A stretch of DNA of 64,000 nucleotides, taken from NCBI GenBank assembly GCA_013397935.1, contig VZRN01002962.1, positions 124,001 through 188,000 on the forward strand, written 5' to 3'. Positions 33,401-44,394 of this stretch are shown here, piece after piece. Origin of the DNA: Dasyornis broadbenti (taxonomy: Eukaryota > Chordata > Aves > Passeriformes > Dasyornithidae). Both the position numbers and the translations under genes were made by a program. The notes below the pieces were generated by a model. It was not told where the DNA came from. It made no database searches and worked only from the letters and a program-made list of their open reading frames with translations. Each line of letters begins with the position of its first letter. Positions within the stretch are counted from its first letter, which is position 1.

Positions 33401-35246
33401 TGGGCTGCTCTGTTGCTGTTGTAACTCTCCTTGGTGGAGCGTTGCAATGGCCTCAGATGTGTCTTCACCGATGGAGAAAATTTTATGTGTGTTGGGAAGC
33501 GCAGGGAGTTTGCACAAGAGTGTTTCTGTGCTGCTGTTTGTACTGTGTGTGTATATGGACATTTCTGTACATCTCTGCTGCTGTCTATTTGAACAAGTGG
33601 AAACTGGGTGGGTATCTGTGCTCCCAGCTGTTCTTTCTCAAGTGCTTGGTTACGCATTTGTTAAGGGCTCACACTATTACTGCTGGGCTACCTCATCACT
33701 GTGAGCTGAAGCCCTCGAATTGCAGGTTGCAAGATCGGTTTGGGAAACAGAGATCCGTGCTGACACCCTTTGATGCACCCCAAATCCTCTGTTCTCTCAT
33801 AGTTCCCGTGCCCTTTTGACAGCATTTTGGTACTTCTGTGGTCATCTGACACTGATGTTCCAGAAAGGTGTTCTGCTGCTGTCCTGAGAGGACTAGTCCT
33901 GTCTCAGGTTTGAGAATAAGCTCAGATCCACAAGTGAAGGGTACAGTTTTTATCCTCAAAATGATACAATTTAGTGTTCCTTGTTCTGCTGCCAAGCAAC
34001 TTTCTGGCACTGGACTGTATGAGAGCATTTAAAAATGCTTTCTGAAAACCCTCTATTTAATGCTGATGTGCTGAAACACTCCAGAAAGTGCTTCTCTCAG
34101 TCCCAGAACTTGACTTACAGACAATATTTACTGCAATCCAGTTTTGACCCTACTGAGCTTTCAAATCTGCCCTTTGCTTTGTACATTCTGTACAAAGAGG
34201 TACCAATATCCTCTTTCATGAGGGAAGGAGCAGTTATTCATATGGTGATAGATCCCATAACTTTGCAGAATGAGAAAATCATTTTATTGATGGCAATGGA
34301 AAGCAGTATTTATGTCACAGAGAGGAGGAACACTCTCCAATATATTATACAGGATTCTAAATTTATTATATGCGTTCAATTTTTGCATTCAAAAGAATTC
34401 CTTTTTGATAAGATTTAAGGTTCCTATGGTGAGATATTTGGAAATTGAGACTTTTTTTATTGCCTGTATTGCCTTGAAGTTGAAATTGTTCATATAATAA
34501 AATATACCTGTTCTTTACATACCATTATGAAGTTTTCTACTCTACAGAATAATTTTGAGTGACTATTCTACTGGCATATTTCAGAGGAATGAGATTTAGT
34601 TAGGGCTAATTTATAGGAGACGGGTAGAGTAAGCAAATAGATACAAAGCTTAATCTACCGGTATACAATTAAGTATATTTCTGTGTGAGGGTTAGGAAAT
34701 TAGTTTTTGAGCATTAGCCCAGTGCAAACCAGAAACAAATAGCGGGATTTGACCCTTTTGGAAAGTGATTTTGTATTTCCAGTGATGACAGTCAGCATCA
34801 CTCTTTGATTTATAGCAGAACAACTTTCATTTAATATTGACCATATGGCAATTTTCACCACCTACCTTGGGCAGGACTTCTGTCAGTAGCACACAAAGCA
34901 ATGAACCTTATTCCCAGGAAATTCATCTAAGAGGATGCTGCATTGTGCAATATTGACTGAGAGCACAAATAAGTCATAATTAGATATCTCTTAATCCTTT
35001 GTAAACATGTTGCGGGCTTTTGAACCTCATTGTATTATTTTGACACTATTGAATTGTCCAGGGCTCCAGCTTGTTTTCAAATTGTAGACTTGAAACAGAT
35101 TATGACAAAAAGGTGTCATGGAACCAATTTATTTAATATAACCCACAGTCCTATTTTATGCATAGTCTATATTAATAGATAGTTTTAATACAAGAAATGG
35201 GAAGGAAGGGATATTATTGGGAGTACTTGACTGTGTAGCTTGAATC
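30431..35246. other. Unassigned DNA with long chance frames
   Basis: It contains frames of 135 codons (30990-31397), 166 codons (33319-33819) and 127 codons (34035-34418). All have Cys/Leu/Phe-rich or otherwise nondescript translations without recognised domains, and I treat them as chance. No repeats were recognised. Confidence 0.45.
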
Positions 35247-35582
35247 CTCATAGAATGATAGAATGGTTAGGGTTCGAAGGGATCTTAAAAATCATCTAGT
35301 TCCAATCCTCTTGCCATGGGCAGAGATACCTTTCACTAGATCAGATTGCTCAGAGCCCTATCCAACCTAGACTTGAACATTTCCGGGGACTGGGCACCCA
35401 CAGCTTCTCTGGGAAGCCTGTTCCAGTGCCTCACCACCATCACAGTAAAGAATTTCTTCCTATATCTAATCTAAACCTACAGTATTTCTATTTGAATCCA
35501 TTTCCCCTTTTCCTGTCACTACATGTTCTTGTAAATAGTCCTTCTCCATCTTCCTTGTAGGCTCCCTTCAGGTACTGGAAGG
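35247..35582 (-). mobile_element. CR1 LINE, 5'-truncated
   Basis: The copy begins on the + strand with the CR1 tail complement (TCATAGAATGATAGAATGG), then AGGGTTCGAAGGGATCTTAA, and continues through CAGCTTCTCTGGGAAGCCTG and AGTGCCTCACCACC into the end of ORF2. It stops near CTTCAGGTACTGGAAGG. It is about 335 bases of 3' end, the usual CR1 truncation pattern, and moderately diverged. Confidence 0.93.
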
Positions 35583-38414
35583 ATGAGAACACCCCAGATC
35601 TTTTACAATTACATTTTTCCTCCCAGCAATTTATTTTTACGGTTCTAATTGTTGCACTGCATATTGGAACGAAACTAGAAGTACGAACACTTAACCTATA
35701 TTTGGAAAGGAAACAATTTTTTGCTCTTACGTATGGAAACGTCCATTATTGGAATTCACTGATGGCAGTGACCTGGCTGACATGCCAGACTGTAGGAGGG
35801 TGTTGTCGGTACAAGTGAAGTGAACTCAGCTTAGTACCTCACTGTACCCATGCTGTTTACACACTGGTTACGTGTGGCTAGTTGAAAAGCAAAGTTAGTG
35901 ACAGTGCCAGCAGACGTGACAAACATCATTATGTAGGGTATGCTTCTCAAGATATTTGTTCCCTTTTGGCCAGTTTTTTTTTGGCAAAGGTGTGTGTAGA
36001 GCTCCGCCCTTCAGTTGACTGACACAGGATGATTTATTGGATACCTAAAGCTTTGTGAGTGAGACATGACATTTTCAGTGAGGCTGGATAATATCTGGCT
36101 CTGCGGCTGGACTGCCTAGTGGCCAGTGCATGCCTCCTCAAGCCATCAAGGCCTTTTCTGTTCATACTGGGTCTACACCAGCTACTGCTGAGAAACTATC
36201 CCTTCCCTTATGCCAGGGCTTATTGTTGCTGGCTGTGTGATGACCTGAAAATGAACCACTTTTGTCAATCACTTTCAGCCAGATTGTTTCCTGAAGCACT
36301 AAAGTACTTAGCCTAAAGACTAAAACTAGTAAAAAAAAAAAAAATTAAAAATAATAAAACTGTGTCTTGGGTCAAAGATGGAGCTGAGGTTTACAGAAAC
36401 CTAGAGCTAGTTGAAATGCAAATAGCAGTAGATCCAGGAGACAATATGATTGTACTATAGGCATATGGAGGTGGGGTTGGAGGGTGGGAGGTGAGGGCTG
36501 GGAGGCAGAAATGCTGTTCCAGCATAAACAGACAGTGCATATAAATAAACAGTACAACCACATGTGGAAAGAAATGGTCAGTATGTATTATCTACAGTTG
36601 CAACCTCTCATCTGCTCCCAGATCCTTTTGCAATCAATTATGAGCTATTGACTCTACTAGGAGTTCTCTCAGGTGCTTTCTGATACCATAATTGTTTTTA
36701 TAATGGAAAATGGAATTAAGTGATAAGAGAGAGAGAGAGCTCAAAACACATTTACTGTATCTGTGGTGAGAATGAATTGCTGTGATGATAAAGTACGTTC
36801 TGGGAAAGAAAAGAGTGATAATTTTTGTAGTCAAGGAGAAGAAAAATAGCTTGATAGAAGGAAATTATTATGTCCAACTCCTGCCTCAAGAATGCTAATA
36901 AAAATTGGCTGGACACCATTTAGCTCCCAGAGACACTCGCTCTATCCTGTCAGACATTCAGTTGTTTGCAGGTCCTGCACACCAAGTTGCCGATTAATGT
37001 ATGCACAAGGAGCCAGCATTTGGGTTTGGCTATCCTTCTTGATGGATCTTTACCAAAACCTGCTGAATGTCTCTGCCAGCTGTCACAGAGGGAAGACACT
37101 TGTGACTGCTTAGCAATCGGTCATGTGAGGAACACCTCCCTGGCTTCCTGCTCCTTAAGTCTCCAGAACATTTATGTGTTTAACTTCCATAAATTAATCT
37201 TCTTGATAGCATTTCTTCTTCTTTTTTTTTTCTTTTGACAAAATGAAGTACTTTCTTTAGGCACATCCCATGGTTTGCATACTCTTTTTAGCCACATGAA
37301 ATCACAATGATTTGCTGTAGTATTATCTGCAGTTGTAAATATTTAGTAAATTCATAAGAATCAAGCACTTTCATTAAAAGTACCTTAGTCCTGTTATGGA
37401 CTTGTCAATATCCATAGGCCCTAAATACATGGCTTGTAGTGTTTAAAGTGTTATTCATGTTTTGTTTTGTATTAATATCTGTGATAACAGACTTCTAAGG
37501 AGCTCTGCCCACATTTTGGGAGGTTGGATTACATGTGTATTTCTTGTGTCTTTACATAAAAAAATAAGAGCCACATTTGGTAGAATTCAGTGTAGCTACA
37601 ACGGTTTTATCACCAGCAAGCCCTTAACTTTTATAAGTTTCTCAATCTGATTTGTCATGAAGAGGAAAAAGTGCTGCTGCTGCTAGTGATGATAACACTG
37701 AATATGTTTCTTTAGCAGAATTCTGATGGAAATTCATTGTTCTTGCCTGACACATGCTTTTTCAGACACGCTATAATTATTGGAAAAAGAATCTTAAGTT
37801 CTACCCAAGTATGCCAAATATGTTTATATAGATGTAATATATACCGACTTCCTCTATATTAAACATCAGTGTTTACTGGCTGCCAAAACAAACAATACTA
37901 ATATAAAAGCGAACAAATAGGAGAACTTGGTTTTTATTTCTAGTTTTTTGCCATCCAATCTGGTAGGGCCAGTTTTTACTGCCTTTGATGAAAGTAGAGT
38001 GCAAAGGGAACTTGTCTGATTAGAGTAGCACAATTCTTAGACTGAAATTATGAGAAACTTCAAACTATAGGCTGTACACCAATACCAGTAAAACTTTAAG
38101 AGCTTTGATATTGATTTTCCAACAGTGGGATTTCACACCTTTTGCTTTCAGATTTCATTAGTGGTCTGGGACTAAATCAAAAGGAAGAAGCTTCTCTTAG
38201 ATGCCAAGAGAGTTGATTGTCCCTCGAACTTAATAATCATGCTGTGGCAATTAAAATGATACCAACAGCATTCTGGTGTCTCTTTTTAGCGGATTAGGAA
38301 GTCTGGTTCTTCTTTACTTAAAAACAGCTTTAAATTGAACATCTGAAGTCAGATAGAATGCATGTTTCTCTGAACATTTACAGACTTCCCAAAATTTTTT
38401 GACTCTTTATCCAG
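35583..38414. other. AT-rich unassigned DNA
   Basis: No gene or interspersed repeat recognised. A GA dinucleotide run lies at 36726-36739, an A run at about 36330-36345 and a short GCT run near 37673. Confidence 0.5.
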
Positions 38415-38506
38415 AAAGGAAGACAGGAGTTACTTTACCAACTGCCAATGAGCTGAGTAACCTAGACCTCTCAGTTGAAAAGCTGCTCAGTGCATTGAAA
38501 GATTAA
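38415..38506 (+). CDS. Candidate terminal coding exon of an unknown transcript
   Basis: The acceptor ends in GACTCTTTATCCAG. The following frame (starting with two bases that finish a codon) reads RKTGVTLPTANELSNLDL then SVEKLLSALKD and TAA at 38504-38506. The leucine spacing suggests an amphipathic helix. An AATAAA lies at 38566-38571, only 60 bases after the stop, as expected for a last exon. It cannot be spliced in frame to exon 16397-16490, because T plus AA makes a stop. Its own upstream exons were not identified. Confidence 0.33.
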
Positions 38507-38565
38507 GTAAAAGGGTCTCTGGAAAATTGCCAGGCTTTTTTTTAAAACTAATGCCATCTAATTTT

Positions 38566-38571
38566 AATAAA
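38566..38571 (+). terminator. Possible polyadenylation signal
   Basis: AATAAA 60 bases after the stop of the candidate exon 38415-38506. In AT-rich DNA this hexamer is common, so it supports the exon only modestly. Confidence 0.25.
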
Positions 38572-38655
38572 TGTTTCATAGCACTATCTTCTTTACAATT
38601 AACAAGCAGGTCAATTGTCCTTCCCTCATGTGATGCAGTCCCCCATCCCTTTCAG

Positions 38656-38688
38656 GCACCAGTTTACTATTACTGGAGGAGGTTGCAA
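38656..38688 (+). other. Candidate 33-nt small exon
   Basis: A strong acceptor (CCCCCATCCCTTTCAG) is followed by 33 bases and GTAAGA. All three phases are open (phase 0: APVYYYWRRLQ). It lies 150 bases after the candidate terminal exon, so the two would belong to different transcripts or isoforms. Confidence 0.18.
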
Positions 38689-41600
38689 GTAAGAACTTTT
38701 CTGAGTGACTTGATAGAGAGATGTGTTACATGAAATGGGCTTCTCCATAATTTATGAGTTGTGATGGTAGAATATGAATTCACTGTTGCCAAAATAAATT
38801 CCTAATATGCCATCTATGGTGGAAAGAATGCAAAACATAACGCAAAAAAGTAACTTGTTTGAGTTATTTCCTTTCTCCGTAAAGTATGCATTATGATTAC
38901 ATTCACTGTCATACCTTTGGGTCTTCTTCCATTGCTGTGACCTGGAATTTTGCATGCAAGCTTTTGGGTTTTTTCCTCTACTCTTCCTTATTAGTTTGAC
39001 AAGTGCCATTTAATGTCCCTGTTCAGGGAAATTCTTTCCTTCCTCATGCCTATAGTCAGATTGAAACCAAAGAGGATTCAGAATTTGGTGTGATAAATAG
39101 GCTCTGCCCTACTGTCACCATATACACTTTGAACATACTTTTCTCATATGAAAAAGCACTGAGTGGCTAAGTGCACTGTGTCCCATGTTTTGAAGTAATC
39201 CTTCAGGTCTTCTGAACTCATTTTCCACAACGAGTTTTAAAAATATTCAGATACATCACATGTATAGGAGGTCTTGTACCTTTACATAAAATCCTCAGAA
39301 TGACATTTGTGCTCATTCTCCGCTCACGTTGATATGCCTGCCTTTCAAAGGTTCTGCCTCAGAACTCTGCCAGATGAACAGGCTGAACACTTCTGCTTTA
39401 GAGGATTTCCTCTGGTGCCTGTGGGAGCTCAGCCTGAGGTCCAAGGGCTTTAAGTGTCAGTGCTGACCATGTGCTTGGGAAGAACAAAGACAGAAATTAG
39501 GCAGAAGATTACAGTCCAGTTAGTCTGTTGGGAACTGATGGCAGTTAGTGGAGCTTCCCTGCATGTGGAGCAAGGAACCCTGTCAGATAATGTGGACTGG
39601 ACGCGATTCCAGCCACAGGGTTTCTGTAGGGCACTCCTGCTATCACAAGAATCAAATGTGGCTTTTCTTGACAGTCATTTTGGTTTGAGATTGAAAATTG
39701 CTTATAGCAATCCTGGTTAAAGTATTAGTGCCTTTCATCCACTCCTGGTGGGTTTGCCATTAATGATGTGTGCTGCCCTCCCAATTTTGCAGGCAAAGCT
39801 GTTTGCAGTGGTTGTGATATGAGCTGGATTGGAACCAAAGAACTTTTTTCCAAGATGGAGAAAAAGTAAAAAAATAATGTGTGTTTTTACACTGCTCTTG
39901 TTCATGGTGCAGCTCCAGAAATAGTCTTATGAGTGCATTTGGGTACTGAAGGACACACATCCAAGTTCCACACCAGAGTGCTCAGGTGCTGGGCTGGATA
40001 GTAATGCATGAAGAGATAACAAAATGTGGCATGAAGAGAGAAATAAATATCCATTTTTGGGAACCTCCCAAGGCTGGTTTGACTTTGCTTACTGGCAGCA
40101 CTTGTAATGAACATGCTGTTACACAGGCACAACATAATACTGTAAAGAATTATATTGTGTAAAGCTGGATATTAATCAAGAGCACCCCCAAAAAAATAAA
40201 CCTGATAATAATCTGATAAGATTACATTTTATCAGGGACCCAGTATTAACATTATTTATCCCTTATGGATGTGTTCCTTTGTTTTGATGTGTATATGCTG
40301 ATTGACTGACACTGCAAATGAGCAGAACTCAACACTGAATAGAAATTATCTAGGATATAAAATGTCAGTAGTTTCTTGTCGTAAGCATGTTTGAAGAATG
40401 TCTCTATGAAATTTTGCTTGCCCTGTTCCCCAGTAACTGAGGTTGTAAGTGTATTTCATGACATGGCGTTTTTGTTCCACATGAACACAGCACTTGGCTA
40501 ATCTGCTCTGATTTTAACTAGGGTACAGCACTGAAAAGTCATGTCCTATTGAAATCTGGTTTCAGCAGCTCTGATAGGTACCCCTCATAGTGTCTCCCTC
40601 ATATTTATATTAGGAACTCTTTGCCTTTGGGTGGCTGAAGCCAGCAAAGTAGAATCAAATCAAATATGGAATGTGGCATGGCTTCAATAATAATTAAGGT
40701 GGGATCTCAGCTGGATGTACTGTTGCAACTCATAGCAGCTTCATTCGTTGAGTTCCTCTTCTATCAGCTGTGAAAAATCTCTTTTGCATTTGTGCATTGC
40801 TAAAAGGCACACACAAATGCAAATTTTTATAAACATTTTAAAATTTTTAATTGAAATTAACATTTAAAAACATTTCCAAGCTAAGAGTAATGTTCCAAAA
40901 AGCTTCATCTTACTATCTTACTCCAGTTAAGCAAGAATGTGAAGATGCTGTATTAAGTTCTTTTAGAGATAATGACTAGATTTTAATATATTTTTTGCAT
41001 AAATTTCAAAATTTTTGACTGGTCAAATCATCTGATATGATAAGTGCTGTCGGCTCAGAAGACACTATCTTATTGCAAAAAGATAACCTCTAGATGAATG
41101 CCATGAGATTTAAAGAATGCTGAATAGTTCCTAGTTTTAGCCTGCCTCATTTTACAGCTCTCTCCATTTGATTACAACGTCCTTGGGGCATGCAGGATAA
41201 CCCCAAACAAAACTAGACTGTATTTTTGTAACCTATCCAAAAGATGACACTTGAAGTTAATTTGCTGTGTACTTCCGGTTACATTAAATCAACCTTGTAG
41301 CAGTGACAAATCAGTCCATTCAAATGTCAGAATTCTAAAATATTTGGGACCTAAATGAGATCCATTTTCAAATACATGTTTGTATTCACAGTGTAAACAT
41401 CAATTTGCAGATGGTGACAAGGCCTTTGTGCATTCCTGCTTGTTTTTTAAGAGACTATGTAGACTATATAGAGTATACCATGCCTCATGTTGTTAATGTT
41501 AAACTATTCAATGGTTTAACCTTTTATTAAAAAACAGTGTTTGAATAATGGACAATAAAGTTTGAAAAACTGTTATTCTTTAGCTAAGCCAACATAGTTA

Positions 41601-42318
41601 GAGCTTGTGGCCTCTCTGGTATTGTTCATGTAGAAGATATGAAAAATAGCTATATTGTGAATCACTCTATTAAATACTTTAGAATACCATGTTATTGAAT
41701 TCCCCATGAAACCTGGCTGGATTACAACACTACTTCTTTTCCTATCCATTATCAGTAAAATCCCACAGTGATCATAGTAGACTTTTAGTGACCTTTGCTT
41801 ATAAAAACATCAAAACTGTATCTATACTAACTTGACAGCTAATTATAAAAGTTTTGTGTCAAGTTTGATGTGGACATTGGTTAAATAGCCTCTTCAAGCA
41901 CCCTCATTCATACTTACACTGTATTATGAAATAGCAAAGTTTAATAGTTCAGACACTTTTCCTGTATGGAACACAGGCATTTTATCAAAACTAGAACATT
42001 AGAAACACAAACCAGCATTGAAACTGCTATTTCTCAATTTTGACATGGATACTAGCATTTGCCAAGTGAAATCACAGTGATCAGAGAAAAATTATTGCTC
42101 TTATTTAAGCTATGCTAATATCAAGTTTCATCTTTTGTCTTTTAAATCTCTACAGTAATATTCCTACATCCACTGAGAACAATGAGAAATCTGGATGTAG
42201 AATCAAACTTTTTACGAGAATTTTTATGTACTTTTTTCCCACAACCCCACTGTTTAGAGAAACCCACTCAGCCTTATCTTCTGTTTTGGTTGCTGTTTTT
42301 TCATTCCTGTCTTTTCAG
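38689..42318. other. AT-rich unassigned DNA
   Basis: No recognised repeat or supported gene. A frame at 39454-39720 in a GC-richer patch and a 35-codon frame behind an acceptor-like site at 41392 were inspected and left unassigned. Confidence 0.45.
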
Positions 42319-42342
42319 GAAAAATGGAATTAAAACTGCTAG
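42319..42342 (+). other. Candidate 24-nt microexon
   Basis: One of the best splice-site pairs in the window: an acceptor ending in CATTCCTGTCTTTTCAG, 24 bases, and TAG followed by GTGAGT. Phase 0 is closed; the other two phases are open (KNGIKTA or KMELKLL). The length is a multiple of three, as in many neuronal microexons. No partner exons are established. Confidence 0.28.
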
Positions 42343-42595
42343 GTGAGTTTCTGACTACACATGGACACTGAAGCAATGAAATTCGCAGAATGCATGATTC
42401 CTTTAATGGGAATGTCACTAAATGCGTGTATATATTATCTCAGAACTAACAGAGTCTCATTTTCATATCCAAAACATACTGAGTTAATCAGACTCCACTT
42501 TATTCACTCTGCACATAAATCTCAAATTTTAACAGCTCTAGTTATCAACCAACCCTAAACGTCCTGAATCTTTTCAGGCAGAAAACCAATGAATA

Positions 42596-42645
42596 GATTT
42601 TACCACAGATAGGTTCTAAAGATTTTACCACAGATAGGTTCTAAA
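42596..42645 (+). repeat. Exact 25-bp tandem duplication
   Basis: Two identical 25-base copies beginning GATTTTACCACAGATAGG (42596-42620 and 42621-42645) lie head to tail with no mismatch. This indicates a recent slippage or duplication, and the copy number may vary. Confidence 0.95.
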
Positions 42646-43685
42646 GATCCTCAACAAAAAAGCAGCTATCCTCTCTTTTTAAAGGCTGCAAATTCAGATG
42701 TTGTAATAGTCCTCTCTGAACTCAAATCATGGCCTTAAAAAAGGTAGGGATATGGTTAATTCACTCTGTAGCACACTCTGGTGTTCAGGGTCCTGCCCAC
42801 ACTAAGCCAGCAGCATGGGTTTGCTCTTCTGGAGTAAGAACAAGGGTTTGAATATGATTTCCCAACATCTTGAGTGCTCTAGGCAGCAAGATGAAGAACC
42901 CAGAACCCCTCTTTTGTTTATTTGGAGTTTTTTTGTGTGCTTGGCTTTTTTGTTTGGTTTGCTCCAGGCTTGTGAATACTGAAATGTGGAGCTACCAGAC
43001 AGACTACCAGGTCAGAATAGTTAGTACTCTAGTTGTGATGTCACATGCTTGACTGAGTTCATGGCCTCACACTTTTGCATTCGATCTTTTGGAAAAGACT
43101 CTGCATATGCAGGAAGGTTCTGTAAATATTTCCAAAAATTATTTTTCTTATTGGAAGCTCTTGGCCCTTCTTTCTTTCTCTGTGCCTCCATGAAGGAGGT
43201 GATAAAGCTTCTAAAATTGTTCTAGAACATTTTGTTTTCTGTTTAAAAATCAGGAACTAGCCCTGGTAGAAAAAACAGATGCTTGAATGGTCATCTTACT
43301 GCTTTATTCTGTACCACTAACCTCTTGCTATGTGTTTTCACTGAGCAACAAAAATCTGTTTGATAATGCCTAGACAATGCAAACTTTAGAAATTATTAGA
43401 AATTCACTTAGAAATTTTTTTTCTAGATGATGTTTCTATATTGCATTATTTTTCTTATCAGTTGAGACTACTGATAATCATTTGATGCTTTAACCAATCA
43501 TTTAGATTTCTTGATCTTCCGTTAATTCAAGGAAGTGTCATGGTGACCCATTTAAACCACTGTAAAGCAAATCACTACAATAAGGATATATACACATTAC
43601 ACATGGTAAGATCCAGCACATATAGAAAATATGCAGAAAGCTACCAAAAGTGGTTGGGCAGTTAGGAAGAATGCAGTAAGTTTGG
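42646..43685. other. Unassigned DNA
   Basis: Nothing recognisable between the 25-bp duplication and the CR1 at 43.7 kb. Confidence 0.5.
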
Positions 43686-44394
43686 CTCTTCACTCACTGT
43701 TTGGATTGGGAAAGACTGGGAGAGGAAATCATTGAGAGCAGCCTGGGGGTTCTGGTGGATGAAAAGCTGGACATGATCTGACACTGTGGGCTTGCAGCCC
43801 AGAAGGTGAGCTGCATCCTGGGCTGCATCAGAAGAGGAGTGGCCAGCAGGTTGAGGGAGGTGATTCTGCCCCTCTGCCCTCGTGAGAGCCCACATGGAGT
43901 TCTGTGTCCAGGCCTTGAATGCTCAGCACAAGAAAGATGTGGACCTTTTAAAACAGTTCCAGACGTGGGCCACAAGGATGATCAGAGGGCTGGAGCTCCT
44001 CTCCTATAAAGACAGGCTAAGAGACCTGGGGCTCTTCAGCCTGGAGAAGAGAAGGCTCCAGAGACACCTCATTGTGGCCTTCCAGTAGCTAAAGAGTGTT
44101 TATTAAAAGTAGGGAGTGCAACATTTTATGAGAGCATGTAATGATAGAGTAAGGGGTAAGGGTTTTAAACTAAAAGAGGATAAATTTAGATTTTATGCTA
44201 TGAAGAAATTTTTTACTGTGAGGGTGGTGTGGCACTAGAACAGGTTGCCTGGAGAAATTCTGGATGCCCCATCCCTGGAAGTGATCAAGGCCAGGCTGGA
44301 TGGGGCTTTGAGTAATCTGGTCTAGTAGAAAGTGTTGGGTGGGATTGGAAAGAGATGATCTTTAGGGACCCTTCCAATCCAAGCCAATCTATAA
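43686..44394 (+). mobile_element. CR1 LINE, 5'-truncated, about 700 bases
   Basis: ORF2 remnants read LGVLVDEKLDM, CILGCIRRGVASRLREVILP, KDVDLLKQFQTWATRMIRGL and LFSLEKRRLQRHLIVAFQ. The KLKEDKF-like and HWNRL-like parts, the GGATGGGGCTTTGAGTAATC stretch and the CR1 3' end (CTTCCAATCCAAGCCAATC) follow. In-frame stops and frameshifts show it is inactive. It reaches further into ORF2 than the other plus-strand copy. Confidence 0.93.

Noticed and set aside
33319..33819. 166-codon open frame starting with ATG
   Set aside because: Cys/Leu/Phe-rich translation without a recognisable domain; overlapping frames on both strands are also open, which points to a GC-richer patch and not to coding.
43662..44088. 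Open frames of 67-93 codons on both strands
   Set aside because: All lie within a dead CR1 copy.
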